Shown one piece after another: positions 1-10,790 of a DNA stretch of 30,519 nt. The position numbers and the translations under genes are program-made. How positions within the stretch are numbered: the stretch's first letter is position 1; every line of letters begins with the position of its first letter. This stretch comes from Basidiobolus ranarum. Lineage: Eukaryota; Basidiobolomycota; Basidiobolomycetes; Basidiobolales. The DNA is taken from contig JASJQH010006974.1 in NCBI GenBank assembly GCA_040143965.1, forward strand, positions 1 through 30,519, read 5' to 3'. Below the pieces are notes generated by a model. It saw only the letters and a list, made by a program, of their open reading frames with translations. It was not told where the DNA came from and made no database searches.

Positions 1-60
1 ATCGCTAGATTCGTATTGGCCACTGTTTATTAAATAGTGACGCTAACTTTGTCTTTCAAG

Positions 61-282
61 ATATGCTTTGGAGTTGGAAGAAATCAAGAAGACCGTTACC
101 CCTGAATCTTTCAAGGAGCCTACCCAAAGAGGTGCTTCCAAGAAGGCCATCAAGAAGCTTTTCGAAGAACGGTAAGCTCAACTGATCTTACCATGAAGCG
201 TTTGTCCATGTTACTAACAGTCTGATATTATAGTTATGTTTCTGGAAAGAACAAGTGGTTCTTCACCAAGCTTAGATTCTAA
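61..282 (+). CDS. RPL27: Ribosomal protein eL27, C-terminal part (gene starts before the window)
   Basis: Structural protein of the large (60S) cytosolic ribosomal subunit. Two exons are visible: 61-171 and 234-282. They are joined across a GT-AG intron (172-233) carrying a TACTAAC branch site at 212-218. Bases 1-60 look like the end of a preceding intron. The reading ends in FEERYVSGKNKWFFTKLRF followed by TAA. This is nearly the same as the C-terminus I know for eukaryotic eL27 (FEERYKTGKNKWFFQKLRF), and it is the reason for the call. Only about 53 residues of a protein of roughly 136 are present. A polyadenylation-like AATAAA lies at 326-331. The neighbour uL11 is also a ribosomal protein gene and is transcribed towards it. 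Confidence 0.95.
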
Positions 283-1046
283 GCTAGAAGGAATTACTTC
301 TGATGTGTGTCATATAGTTTCTTTGAATAAACTACATGAACATGCTTCTCATATTTAACTGTTTCTATGTTTTTCTCGGTGAACGTATATATGGATTTAC
401 ATACTGTCAACAAATTATTATTGAAATTGTTATTGTTATTGAAATTGATGTATGTTTGGTAATAAACTGCTCATAAAGGATCTACGATACGACAGCTAAA
501 ACACCAATACATAAGTAACCAGTTCATACACCGCAAAAGTTAATCTTACAGGTAGGTTACGTTTACTCTAGCGCTTGCACTAAAAAGTCTGGACCACATG
601 AAATGACTAGCTCATGGATCCCTGCCATTTTGCGCGTAAACAAGAAAGTCGACCAAAAAAAGATTGTGTGAAAAGTTGCAACTTTATTTACAAGTACAAC
701 AGGTGAGAGAGTTAGATTCAGGATGGAGAAATATGTACAGAAAAGAAAATTTCCTTACCCTGTGTAATATCCCTTGCTAACCCTGTGTAATATCCCTTGA
801 AATATGAACTTACCAATCAGTTATTGACATGGCTGTCCAAATCTCACCTCACTACGTACGATTGACATTCTGAAGAACATCAACAAATCCATATGTAATT
901 CAACACTTCTATATCACAAGCCCAAGTCTACGTTACTGTATTGCTTATTGAAAATACTAATAAATATATGATTGAGTCACTAAATGTTGGTTTATTGTCA
1001 AGAATGCCATCATAAACAAGATCGTATGTCACGAAGAAATAATAAC
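283..1046. other. Convergent intergenic spacer with a 23-bp tandem duplication
   Basis: This spacer separates the 3' ends of eL27 (+) and uL11 (-). It holds the eL27 polyadenylation signal (326-331) and a 23-bp-period tandem duplication (listed separately). The minus-strand open frame that enters from uL11 (1122 down to 928) is only read-through into the last uL11 intron and 3' flank. I see no further gene. Confidence 0.6.
757..799. repeat. Two tandem copies of a 23-bp unit
   Basis: The 20-base core ACCCTGTGTAATATCCCTTG occurs at 757-776 and again at 780-799, separated by three bases, so the period is 23 bp. The two cores are identical, which suggests a recent slippage duplication. No function is evident. 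Confidence 0.9.
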
Positions 1047-1700
1047 TTAGTTTTCCTACAAAATAGACTAGTTTAGATATTGCATGTTCAACATAGCGAA
1101 GAGGTAGTAGTGATGTACTTACGGGAATTTCGACTTCACCGTCATCAATAGCGTCGGTAAGATCCTTAGGGCTTTGACCGTCGACAGTACAACCGACAGA
1201 GAAGCATGTACCAAGAATTTCCTTAACGGTACCCTTCAACTCACGAGCCAAGGACTTGAAGCGCATGGTTCTGGCAATCTCGATAACATCTTCCAAAGTG
1301 ATGTTGCCGGAGTGCTTGATGTTCTTCTCCTTCTTGCGATCACGGATAGGCTCCTTAAGAGCTCTGATGACCAAGGAAGAGGCAGATGGAACAACAGAAA
1401 CAGCGGCTTGACGGTTTTGGATGGTCAATTGGATAGTGATACGAAGACCCTTCCAGTCTTGAGTGGCCTTAGCAATATCTTGACCAACCTTCTTGGGGGA
1501 AAGACCAAGAGGACCAATCTTGGGAGCAAGAGCAGAAGAGGCACCAACCTCACCACCAGTAGCTCTGAGGTAGACTAAAAATGTAGCAAGTTAGCAAACA
1601 AACTTCCACTTAGAATGATGGTGTGAACACTACTTTAGTTCATAAATGAGTCAATCCACTTACTAATCTTAACTTCGTTGGGATCGGCCTTTGGGGGCAT
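1047..1700 (-). CDS. RPL12: 60S ribosomal protein uL11 (L12)
   Basis: Protein of the ribosomal GTPase-associated centre that binds 28S rRNA next to the P-stalk. Three exons read on the minus strand: 1664-1700, 1123-1574 and 1047-1055. Phases match and the joined frame encodes 165 residues, the same length as yeast Rpl12. It begins [12 protein letters not shown] and continues [20 protein letters not shown]. It contains the glycine/proline-rich N-terminal segment ([11 protein letters not shown]) and the C-terminal RNA-binding part (SVGCTVDG). The last exon is only 9 nt and encodes Glu-Asn-stop. Joined to the preceding exon it gives EIPEN, the C-terminus known from yeast. Without it the frame would run on into intron sequence. 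Start chosen at the conserved MPPK. Codon use is strongly biased, as expected for a highly expressed gene. Confidence 0.97.
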
Positions 1701-2002
1701 TTTCTATATAGCTAATTAGATGGATGACCGAGGGAAAACGATACGATATCTAACACCAAAGGATGGCTGAAAAGGAAGAATTAGAAAGCCAATCTGATTT
1801 CCACTTAAAAACCTCTGAGCTGAAAATCGTGAACACTCATTCGCTACTCGGGATTCACCGGTTTGCCGGTTAACTTAGTCATTTAATGATTTTGGATCAC
1901 AAATTATCTGTGACTTCTAAAGTATATAGCCTGGATTCAGCAAAAGATAATACTTGAGATTGTGTATGTTGTCGCACGTCTTCTACCATTTATTGCTAAA
2001 GA
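1701..2002. promoter_or_regulatory. Divergent spacer between uL11 and the gene at 2003
   Basis: About 300 bp between the start codons of uL11 (-) and the unrecognised gene (+). It presumably holds both promoters. I recognise no specific operator. The sequence is unremarkable and AT-rich. Confidence 0.5.
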
Positions 2003-4350
2003 ATGGATTTTCCTGAGCTAATCCGAAAACTTGTTAAGGATATAGAGACTCAAAATCCATACTCAAAAAAGTTTACTGATTATCATTTGCGTGAGTGGAC
2101 ACCGTTAATTTACACCTTAAAACCCAGCTGGACTAGGTGAAGAATAAACTTTTCCTTTTTTTTCAGAGATTTGTTCAGCTAAGATTATTATCATTTTCGT
2201 TTAGTTCGGAATTTACTACTTTTACCGACGTACTACTTGCTGTCATATGTTCAACACAACAGTGTGGACTTTCAGAAGTCGCAAGCATTCAGGTAGCGTT
2301 TGGAAGCGTGTATGATATATTTATTTAATTGACTAAAAGGTTCAAATTTGACCAAATTGATAAAGTTCAACTGCCGTTTTACCCTAGAGGTTTTGAGTTC
2401 GAGTTTATGGGAGTGTATTTGTCCTGACTCGTATACTTCGTTGCTTCGTATGATTCATCAAGTTCAAACTGAAGAAGAAGAATGTAAGTAATATTGAAAT
2501 CTAGGATATTTACACCACTTGAAGTTTAACATTCTCAAACGAAATTTCTTCAAGTTATATGTCGTTCCCTTCTTTATGAGTTTTTCTTGGAGCATATTAA
2601 ATCTGGAGGAATACAAAGTCCCGTCTTGAGTTGGATATTGAATTTTCTCTTGGAAGAATGTTCCCAATTTTTCTTCGAGTTCCCCGGAACCGAAGATATT
2701 CGAGAAGAATTTTTGACTACTTTAGGAAGGGTAATTATATGAACATTTTCCATTCCTCAAAGTTCTATTATGTACTCTAGATAAAGTTGACTTACTATCT
2801 TACCCTCTATAGATTAGCCTCATTAGTGGTTACGATGATGTTGAGTTGAAGGATACTGTAGACCGATGCATCGCCCGTTTTGACAGAAGGGAATTCGTAG
2901 ATCATGTTCAGCTACAGATTCAGAAACATATAAGTACCAAGTATGCTTTTCAAATGACCATATCATCATGATATCTCAACTCCGATCGGTACTAAAGGAT
3001 TTAACTGTAGGCTTAGAATGTGCATTGACGAACTAGAACAACTTGTGAACACACCCTCAAGAATGCAGCAAACTGCATGGCATCTATCAAAGGTTCAAAC
3101 ATGAACAATCGCATAAACAGACACGTCCTTTATACTAACACAGTAGATACTCTGAGTTTAGATATTAACCTCGAAGGATATATATGACTGTGCACCATTG
3201 AGATTCCTGTAAATTGATTTATTCATGATATATGCATCATGGTCCATCCCATTTACATCCACATTTCCTGAATCCTAGAATCCAGTACTACGCTGGGGAA
3301 TTTCCAGATCAAGTATATCCCACTATAGACTATATGAGAGTACTGGGTACATTTGGCAAGCAAGAGACCCAGAAGGTGAGTTCTTTCTCATAAGGTATAT
3401 GTAAGTGCTGTAAGACTCACCCACTTTGCACCTTAGCTAAAACCACCGAAATGGCTTACTATATTTTGTTCAAGTTCCTTTGACCTTATCAAATTTGAAG
3501 TTGATTTGGGTCTTGGTATGGAGTCCATGTTGGAAGAGGATTTCGATAATGTACGGATATTTCATTTAACCTTTGCCGCGATGAATACCAACCAACATGA
3601 ATTCTCTAGTGGATAGATTTTAGCGACTTTGAGGATTTATGGAAACCTGACGATTTAAATATTGCCATCTTAAGTAATCATTGTGAATATAATCATCGAC
3701 TTGTTGTGTTGGAAATTGGCGAGATACTTGGCAACACTTTAAACTCTAGGTTGGTCCAGTCCTATGTCATTTTTGTAAATCTTACGCGACTAACATCCAT
3801 ATTTTGTACTTAGAATGTACTCAAGGTTATTAAGCGCATTAGGATTGATCAGTAATAACTTGTCTATCAACACCGACAATATGGAGGAGGTATAAATAGG
3901 TTGTTAAGTGACATCATGATCTAGCACTTACCTTTTCTTCCACAACAATAGACCCAAGAGTTGTCCAGACTTTTGTTAGATGTTTGGATTCATTCGATTC
4001 AACATTCAAATACCATATTTCATCGACTAGGGGAAGATTTGGAATTCGAGAAATATTTCAAAATAGCATGCGGAACATTTATATGGACTTGGAATTTTAA
4101 CCTATCTACAAGTATCAATACGGATTCTCATCTCATACTGCTGTTGAATCGATTGATACAATTACACGAGTACTATGAGAAGCATATGACATCGTCATAT
4201 TCCACGTTGCTCGCTTGTTTGATCAATAAGTTGGCTATGGAGTGTCCATTAGAGAGCCTACAGACAGAGACTATCTCTGATGTGGTAAAATTGTATCCTA
4301 ACTTGTTATGGTTGATACGAGAACGTCTTGATAATCAGTCAAGCATATAG
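2003..4350 (+). CDS. Unrecognised multi-exon protein, probably all-helical
   Basis: I do not recognise this gene. Exons I can support by matching phases: 2003-2090 (starts MDFPELIRKLVKDIE), then one or more exons between about 2167 and 2483, 2555-2730, 2813-2940, 3011-3092, 3162-3208, 3279-3375, 3437-3550, 3610-3749, 3814-3889 and 3952-4350 (stop TAG). The frame is certain from the exon ending at 2483 onwards. The arrangement of the second and third exons is not: several acceptors are possible and three frames stay open. From 2483 to the stop the protein is rich in Leu, Ile, Phe and acidic residues in short amphipathic helices, like helical-repeat scaffolds. I see no signal peptide, membrane segment or catalytic motif. 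A polyadenylation-like AATAAA is at 4367-4372. COX20 follows on the same strand. Confidence 0.75.
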
Positions 4351-4737
4351 AATAGAGTATCAACCAAATAAATATGTTATTTAGTAATTCAACCGAAATA
4401 ACTGGCCCGGAGTAATGCTAGTTCATTATTTAATCTAGACACCATCATCATATTCTTTGTAACCGTTCATGTTTGGGTTAAGGGTTGATTTCTGAAACAA
4501 TGATTAGCATTTATATCATTGAGGCTTATAAAAAACCATGAATTCCCACTTTTTATTATGGGAAAGATTTCCAACCAATTTTTAGGTTGATAATTCGGAA
4601 TAAGTTCTAGCTCTCAAAGTTAAAATTTTGTTAGTAGTCATATATAGAGTTCGAAAAGAATTGTTTCAACTTGACATTGATAAATAATATTCATTAAAAT
4701 CCTTCTAGTTGTCATTTAAACCTGAACACTTACTACT
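4351..4737. other. Intergenic spacer upstream of COX20
   Basis: 387 bp of AT-rich sequence holding the polyadenylation-like AATAAA (4367-4372) of the upstream gene and presumably the COX20 promoter. No open frame or repeat of note. Confidence 0.5.
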
Positions 4738-5411
4738 ATGTCTGATAAAAGTGAACCTAACCAAGTGAACTTTTCCACCGAGAAAATCGTGGATTTTCAA
4801 CAAAATGTTGAACACACTCCGGAGCAACATGCGGCAACTGTATCTGATGCAGTAAAGGTAAAGTAAACCCTTTTCTTAAATTCAACCAAGTATGAGTTGA
4901 ACCACAATTATCTTCTACAATTCTTTAACTCCATTCTCTTTTACTTCGACTATTGTTAACTTTTAAAATAGTCCATTTCAGTGAAAGATTTTTCCAAGGC
5001 TCCACAGATGCCCTGTTTCCGTGATAGTGTATTGTATGGTATCGGTAGTGGTACTGGTCTTGGTGTTGGTCATTTTTTACTTAAAAGTGAGTACTTTTCC
5101 TTGAGAGGATTCTTTTCACTTTATTAAACTTCTTTTCTATAGAAAGTATTAAACCTGCATGTAATTGGGCTGTTGGTGGGTTTGCCTTAGTTTCTATCCT
5201 ATCTTGGTAAGTTTATTATAATAATGGTTTTATCAACTTCTACATAGTTCACTCACCAAATTGAATATGAAGGGAGGTGTGTCAATATCAAAGACGTGTC
5301 AAATTACATCAGATTGAGACCATTGTAAATACCTTAAAAGAGCATCAAATTCGTAAGAAACTACAACTAGAGAAACCTAGACCTGAGGAGAATTCACCCG
5401 AACAAAATTGA
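4738..5411 (+). CDS. COX20: Cytochrome c oxidase assembly protein COX20
   Basis: Inner mitochondrial membrane chaperone that helps mature Cox2 during complex IV assembly. Four exons: 4738-4857, 4972-5086, 5143-5206 and 5273-5411. Phases match and the total is 145 residues. Family signature: residues about 48-62 carry a MPCFRDSVLYGIGSG segment (proteins of the family have a conserved PC-RDS-LYGI pattern). A first membrane helix follows, then a second (WAVGGFALVSIL), then the family's W-E-x-C-x-Y-x-R-R pattern (WEVCQYQRR). The C-terminal tail is charged. The N-terminal 40 residues are a poorly conserved acidic and glutamine-rich extension. Start chosen as the only in-frame ATG of the first exon. 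A possible AATAAA is at 5559-5564. Confidence 0.92.
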
Positions 5412-5761
5412 TGTTTCTCATTGCATACCGCGCTTTCCATATATTCATAAGATTCGATTGACTTCATTGTTTGGTCTAATGATGATTTATTTCCCATCAT
5501 TCGTATATTGAAGGATGAAAAGAAATTGTGAAGACACAATAGAGAGCAAAAAGAAAGGAATAAACGAAGTGAAATATAATGATGAAATGTTTCTCGTTCT
5601 AAGAAAAAATCAGGTTTTCGACCCAGAATTTAGTAATACAAGAATGAACAAAGGGATTAAGATTCTTTGGATGCTATAATTCTCACACATCTGCTGATTT
5701 AAAACCATAAAATAGCAACATACATGAGAAATCTCTTTTTCATCTACGAAGGGAGTCATTC
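5412..5761. other. Convergent spacer between COX20 and CCT4
   Basis: 350 bp holding the 3' flanks of COX20 (+) and CCT4 (-). The minus-strand open frame at 5345-5539 overlaps the COX20 last exon and has no support. Nothing else seen. Confidence 0.5.
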
Positions 5762-7727
5762 TTAACGAGTTTGAACAATATCATCAATCTTGAGGATCAT
5801 CTTCACTGTTTCGGCAGCAAGCTCGATGGCACTGGTGGACACAAGGAGGGGTTGGATTACATTCTCCTCAAGGATATTTGTAATGGTTCCCTTGCGGACA
5901 TTGATACCGGCAGTCTTTTCACCTTGAGCATGCTTGTTTCTGAGTTCGGTAACAATACCAATGGGGTTCAAACCAGCGTTCTCGGCTAAAGTGGTAGGGA
6001 TAACTTCCAAAGCCTCGGCAAATGCTTGGAAACAATGAGCCTCCATACCCTTGAGAGTCTTGGCATGCTCCATGAGAGTTTGAGAAACCTCGATTTCAGG
6101 AGCACCACCACCAGCAACAAGAGCCTTCTTCTTGACTAGACATCTGATAACGCAAAGGGCGTCATGTAGAGATCTGTGAGCTTCTTCGAGTACAAGGCCA
6201 TTGGCACCACGGCAAAGGATGGAGACAGTGCGACCGGAGTTCTTGACACCAGTGACCTTCACAACACGAGTACCGTCGTTGTTAACTTCTTCAACAAGAT
6301 CGGCGTAACCCAACTTGTCTTCAGTGAATGAGTCGACATCAGCAATTGGCTTGCATCCAGTGCTCTTGCAAATAAACTCGACCTCCTCTCTCTCAATATC
6401 TTTGATAACCAAAATCTTTAATTTGGAGAGGAAATGTAGGGAAAGATCATTTACGGCATCTCTAAGAATAGACTTCTGAATAAGAACAACATTACATCCA
6501 GCCTTCTTGATCTTCTTGCACATGTTCAAAAGATATTGTCTTTCTTCCTTCAAAATCTTATCCATTTGACGGTAATCGTTAACAATAACTTGATTCTCCA
6601 TGTCAGGCTTGGGTGGAGATAATTGGAATTGAATCAATCCGATCTTAGCCTTCTCTACGCGAGTAGGTCCGCCAGCAGATTTAATAACATTTTGAGTCAA
6701 CACCAAACCATCAATAAGTTCGGTATCATCGATAGTACCTCCGACTTTCTTGACAATACGGATATCCTTCAAATCAACGTTGGTTGCGGTGGCAGGGTCG
6801 ATGACATTCATGACAGCATCAACAGCAATGGGTGACAACAAACTAGAGTATTGAGAGACGATCTAAAGTTGATTTTGAATTTAGATTGAATTCACTGATA
6901 CCAATGATGCAACAAAGATGGTAATTACTTTGGAATTTAAGGATGTACTGGCACTCTGTAAAAGAGATTCTCTATCGGATAACTCAATCTTAGTAGCCAT
7001 TTCAGTCAAGATTTCGGTGGTTTTAGCAGCAGCACGTTGGAAAGATTCGGCAATAGTGGTAGGGTGAATTCCTGATGAAATGATTTGATTAGCTTCACTC
7101 AAAGTGAAAGATACATCCTATAATTGTTTACCTTTGGAGAGGAGTTTCTCAGCAGCAGTAAGTAAGCTACCAGCGAGAACAACTACAGAAGTAGTACCGT
7201 CACCGGCTTCAACATCTTGGGCGGCAGATAAATCGACCAACTATTACAAAAAAGGTAAATAGACATCTACTAAAGAGATCTGATTAAATAAATATGTATA
7301 CCATCTTGGCAGCAGGATGCAAAACAGCCATGTGTTTCAAAATAGTAGCACCATCATTAGTAATGACGACTTCACCAGAGCTGGTTTGGATCTTGGATAC
7401 AAGTTAGAAATCGACATTATCTAGTATATATTGAGTAAGTAGATCGAACGTACCATCTTGTCCATACCCTTAGGACCAAGAGAGGTTCTAACAGCATCAG
7501 CAACGGCTGTATAAAATGATCACAAAATAGTTAAAACCAAATAGATTGAAAAGGGAATTTAAACTAAAAAGTGACTTGAAATTGGCGAGATGTGAGATGA
7601 AAAAATAAGCACCTTTAGCAGCAACAATGTTGCTAAGTCTGACTTCAACAGGCTTAGATTTGTCTTTGAAAGATTGGTTAGAACCAGAACCGGCGGCAGA
7701 AACGGGGGCTTTAGCAACTTCAGCCAT
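5762..7727 (-). CDS. CCT4: T-complex protein 1 subunit delta (CCT4)
   Basis: ATP-driven subunit of the eukaryotic cytosolic chaperonin TRiC/CCT, which folds actin, tubulin and WD40 proteins. Six exons on the minus strand: 7613-7727, 7454-7506, 7302-7391, 7132-7240, 6929-7071 and 5762-6862. All phases match; 536 residues, the normal length. Group II chaperonin motifs: [10 protein letters not shown] (about 47-56), TNDGATIL (67-74), nucleotide-binding GDGTTS (99-104), the conserved Asp of LHDAL (about 404) and GGGAPEIE. Delta identity follows from close similarity along the whole length to the animal protein, for example GINVRKGTI and the C-terminal KIDDIVQTR. The first intron has a weak GTGCTT donor. 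The 76-residue open frame that reads through it (7497-7727) is therefore not a separate gene. Confidence 0.97.
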
Positions 7728-8423
7728 TATGTATTAAAATTCAAAAACAAAAAAAGCTTGACAAAAGAGAGAAGCCTGGCAGGTTCACTGTTTTGACAAT
7801 TGCTAGAGTAAATTTTGGTTTACTGAAGTTTACCTGGGTTAGCTAGGGCAGGTATACATGATCTAAAATAGGTGCGAACATTCTAGATATATTTTTTGTT
7901 ATTTGACATGATACTTGATCACTTATTTGATTTACTCAACTATTATAAAAAAGTATATATGTATATAGCTACGATTTGATGGTTGACGAAAAAAAAAAGT
8001 TGACCATCATTTTACTAGTCAATTGAAGAAAAAAAACACTCACAAATCTCAACCAATGCGAACCGAGTAATTTGAATTATTCATTATCATATCTCACAGC
8101 GTGTTTACATAATTCTTATCCACAATTCATTTTGATCCGAGTGACCGGTGTCGTCGTCACGTTACGTGTGGACACAACGGAGTCATTGGATCGCTGCGAA
8201 GATCTTGGTGTCTCAAAAGGTTTATTGGCGTTCTAATGAACTGAACACGTAGTGGATCAATAATTCATTGAAGGTGGTGCAAATAAAGCATATTACATCC
8301 AAAGATTAATTGAGAGAGGGATAGAAGTCTTAAATAATGTGCACGGCTAATCACGTTTTCATCAATATGTAATTTACAGAGAAGTAATATCAAAGAAGAG
8401 TAAAGTAGGGGCGAGAAATATAT
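7728..8423. other. Spacer between CCT4 (5' side) and MCM5 (3' side)
   Basis: About 700 bp with no convincing gene. It must contain the CCT4 promoter and the MCM5 3' UTR. Poly-A runs occur at about 7989-7998 and 8029-8036. Around 7979-8008 two imperfect complementary arms flank the first run, which could form a weak hairpin. I can assign no function. Confidence 0.5.
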
Positions 8424-10790
8424 TTACATACCAATACGTACAATATCTCTTCTTTGATTACGGTACTGCAATACATCACGAGAAGTCAAATTGGTCAATG
8501 CTTTCATAAAGGCAATATAAGATATACCCTGCTTCAAAAAGTCGTCACGTAAAGTCTGGAATCTGGTTTGATTGCCAATTGGTATACGTCGACGAATATC
8601 TTTTTCAACTGCCTTGACTTCATTCATGAGTTCAACTCTAGTGAATCCTTCAAGATTGCCAGCTTGAACTGCGTTCATGGTTGAGAATTTAAACAGACGA
8701 ATGGCCTCCTCGACATGTTGCTCGGTGGCTACTGGGGACAGGGTCATTTTGGCTAGGGATTCAGATATGCGCACGATAGCCTCCAGTTGTCTCACGGTAA
8801 TTGGAATAGATGATCGGCTATTGTTCTGTCGTTCCATTTCATGCACATCTTTGCGAAGAGTTACAAAGTAACTGCTCAATCGTTCGGCAGCTTCGGTAGA
8901 TAGACGAGGTGCGCATTTTCTAATAGATTGATTAGTAAGGTGGTCTTTAGCTGGTTTAGATAACTTCGATCTACTTACGATTTGCAATAACTAATATAGC
9001 CTCTCATCCTATCGATGCTAATTTCTCCAACGGTAGCATCCTCATCAGCCTTGTTCATATGAATATGCATAACATGTCTGGCAATTGTTTTATCTCTTTG
9101 TTCATTGTGTTCATCACGCACAATGAAGATCATATCGAATCTGGAAAGAATGGTGGTTTGGAAGTCAATATTTTCTTTGGGAGTTTTGAGATCATTATAG
9201 CGTCCAAAGATAGGATTGGCTGCAGCCAAGACGGAGGTACGAGAGTTGAGAATAGTAGTGATTCCTGCTTTGGCGATGGAGATGGTTTGTTGTTCCATAG
9301 CTTCGTGAATCGCAACTCTGTCTTCTTCTCGCATCTTATCAAATTCATCGATACATACAATGCCACCATCAGCTAAAACCATGGCACCTCCTTCAAGGTA
9401 AAATTCACTGGAACCGGAGTCACGAATGACAGATGCTGTAAGACCAGCTGCACTACTTCCCTTACCAGAGGTATATACAGAAATCGGTGCCACCTTTTCA
9501 GCAAACTTCAACAGTTGAGATTTGGCAGTGGAAGGGTCACCGAGCAAAAGAACATTAAGATCACCTCTGAGCTTCATTCCATCAGGCAAAACCTTTTTAG
9601 ATCCACTGAATAACAAGCAAGTAATAGCTTTCTTGATATCTAAATAATGCAACCAACAGTTAGAGGTATTCAATTAAATAAAATTTTCTTGAGGATTTAC
9701 CTTGATTGCCGTAAATAGCTGGAGCAATACTGCTTGAAAACATATCATACAAATTAGCGTTACGAGACATTTTGATGAACTCCTCTTCCTCTCTTTCGGT
9801 GAAGTTGATGTGACCACGATGCTGACCATCGATTTCAGGTTGAATACCGACCACACGAATATATGGTGTACGAATGGCAACAGCCCCGGCATTTCTTGAG
9901 TTCTTACTTTGGAAGATAGAGAAGATACCGATAATATTAACTCTTGTTCCAGGAACGACCTTATTGGTCAGGTATCTATCAGCACTTAGAAGAGTATGTC
10001 TAGGCAGTTCACCCACTCGAACCAGATCAGGAAGCTCTTGTAATTTCAACGTTTGTTGATCTACGAACTTGGATTTATCGTGAATGATGACATAAGGATC
10101 TAATGGGCATTCTTTTCTTTCATTCTCGGGTGGTTGGTTATCACATGTTCGAGGTAATGTGACACCAGAGAATCCTCCGCTGACAGGAAGTAACTTCACT
10201 TGACGACATCCTTTGCACATAACTTGGATGTGCGTAGCTTTAGAAGTGAGAGTAGAAGCTCCGATAACAATTCCTGCAACTCTAACCAACTTGGATATGG
10301 TGGTGGAGTTCAAATCACGAAGATGAACAATATTTGCATTTGACTTGAGTGTTACTTGACATTCGGGCGCATGTTGCTCCGCATCGACTCCGGGGTAGAG
10401 AATTTTCGTAGCAGCGGTACGTACGGCAGACTCGAATAAGGGTAAATGCTCAGTGGGGGAATCTTGAAGGCTTTGGGCAAGGCCTTCGTTATAGCTAATA
10501 AGGTGGCCAAGGTCAATCTCTAGGAAATATTCTTTGACCATTAGGTTCTGGCGTAGCTGATCTCTGTGAGTTACAAGTTCAACGCATTAGGAAACGTATG
10601 GAAGTTATAAAAAAACGAAATTATGAAATAGAAGATATTCTTGCCTATAAATATAATCATTATCAAGTCGAAAGTTTTGAATAAAATCATTGTATTGTCC
10701 CTCAAGGATTCCACGAGTTTCATCGGGTTGTTCAGCGGGTAAAACTGAGGTAGAGTAAATCTGTCCTTTGTCCCAGCCGAGGGAAGCCAT
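8424..10790 (-). CDS. MCM5: DNA replication licensing factor MCM5
   Basis: Subunit of the MCM2-7 replicative helicase that pairs with MCM2 to form the ring's gate. Four exons: 10645-10790, 9701-10563, 8979-9639 and 8424-8919. All phases match; 721 residues, close to family length. Features: N-terminal [12 protein letters not shown], the oligonucleotide-binding domain with a zinc-finger-like Cys cluster (CKGC and later Cys pairs), MCM Walker A GDPSTAKS (370-377), Walker B CIDEFDKM (432-439) and arginine finger LSRFD (501-505). The C-terminal winged-helix part ends RDIVRIGM. Close agreement with human MCM5 ([31 protein letters not shown]) separates it from MCM2/3/4/6/7. The first intron uses a GC donor (separate entry). 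A GTATGT overlaps the final codons, so a short extra 3' exon cannot be excluded, but the present end fits. Confidence 0.97.
10564..10644 (-). other. GC-AG intron in MCM5
   Basis: 81-nt intron with donor AG|GCAAGA and acceptor CTCACAG. Joining 10645 to 10563 gives [13 protein letters not shown], which matches the KYRDEL segment of animal MCM5 and keeps phase. No GT donor in the neighbourhood does so. GC-AG introns are a known minor class and need a strong consensus around the GC, as seen here. Confidence 0.85.

Noticed and set aside
928-1428. 166-residue minus-strand open frame
   Set aside because: It is the second exon of uL11 running through its last intron. The true end is the 9-nt exon at 1047-1055.
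2380-2420. GTTCGAG-like stretch resembling a tRNA T-loop
   Set aside because: No matching acceptor, D or anticodon stems around it, and it lies in the coding exon of the gene at 2003.
7979-8008. Hairpin around a poly-A run as an RNA structure or terminator
   Set aside because: Arms are short and imperfect, and such hairpins do not end transcription by RNA polymerase II.
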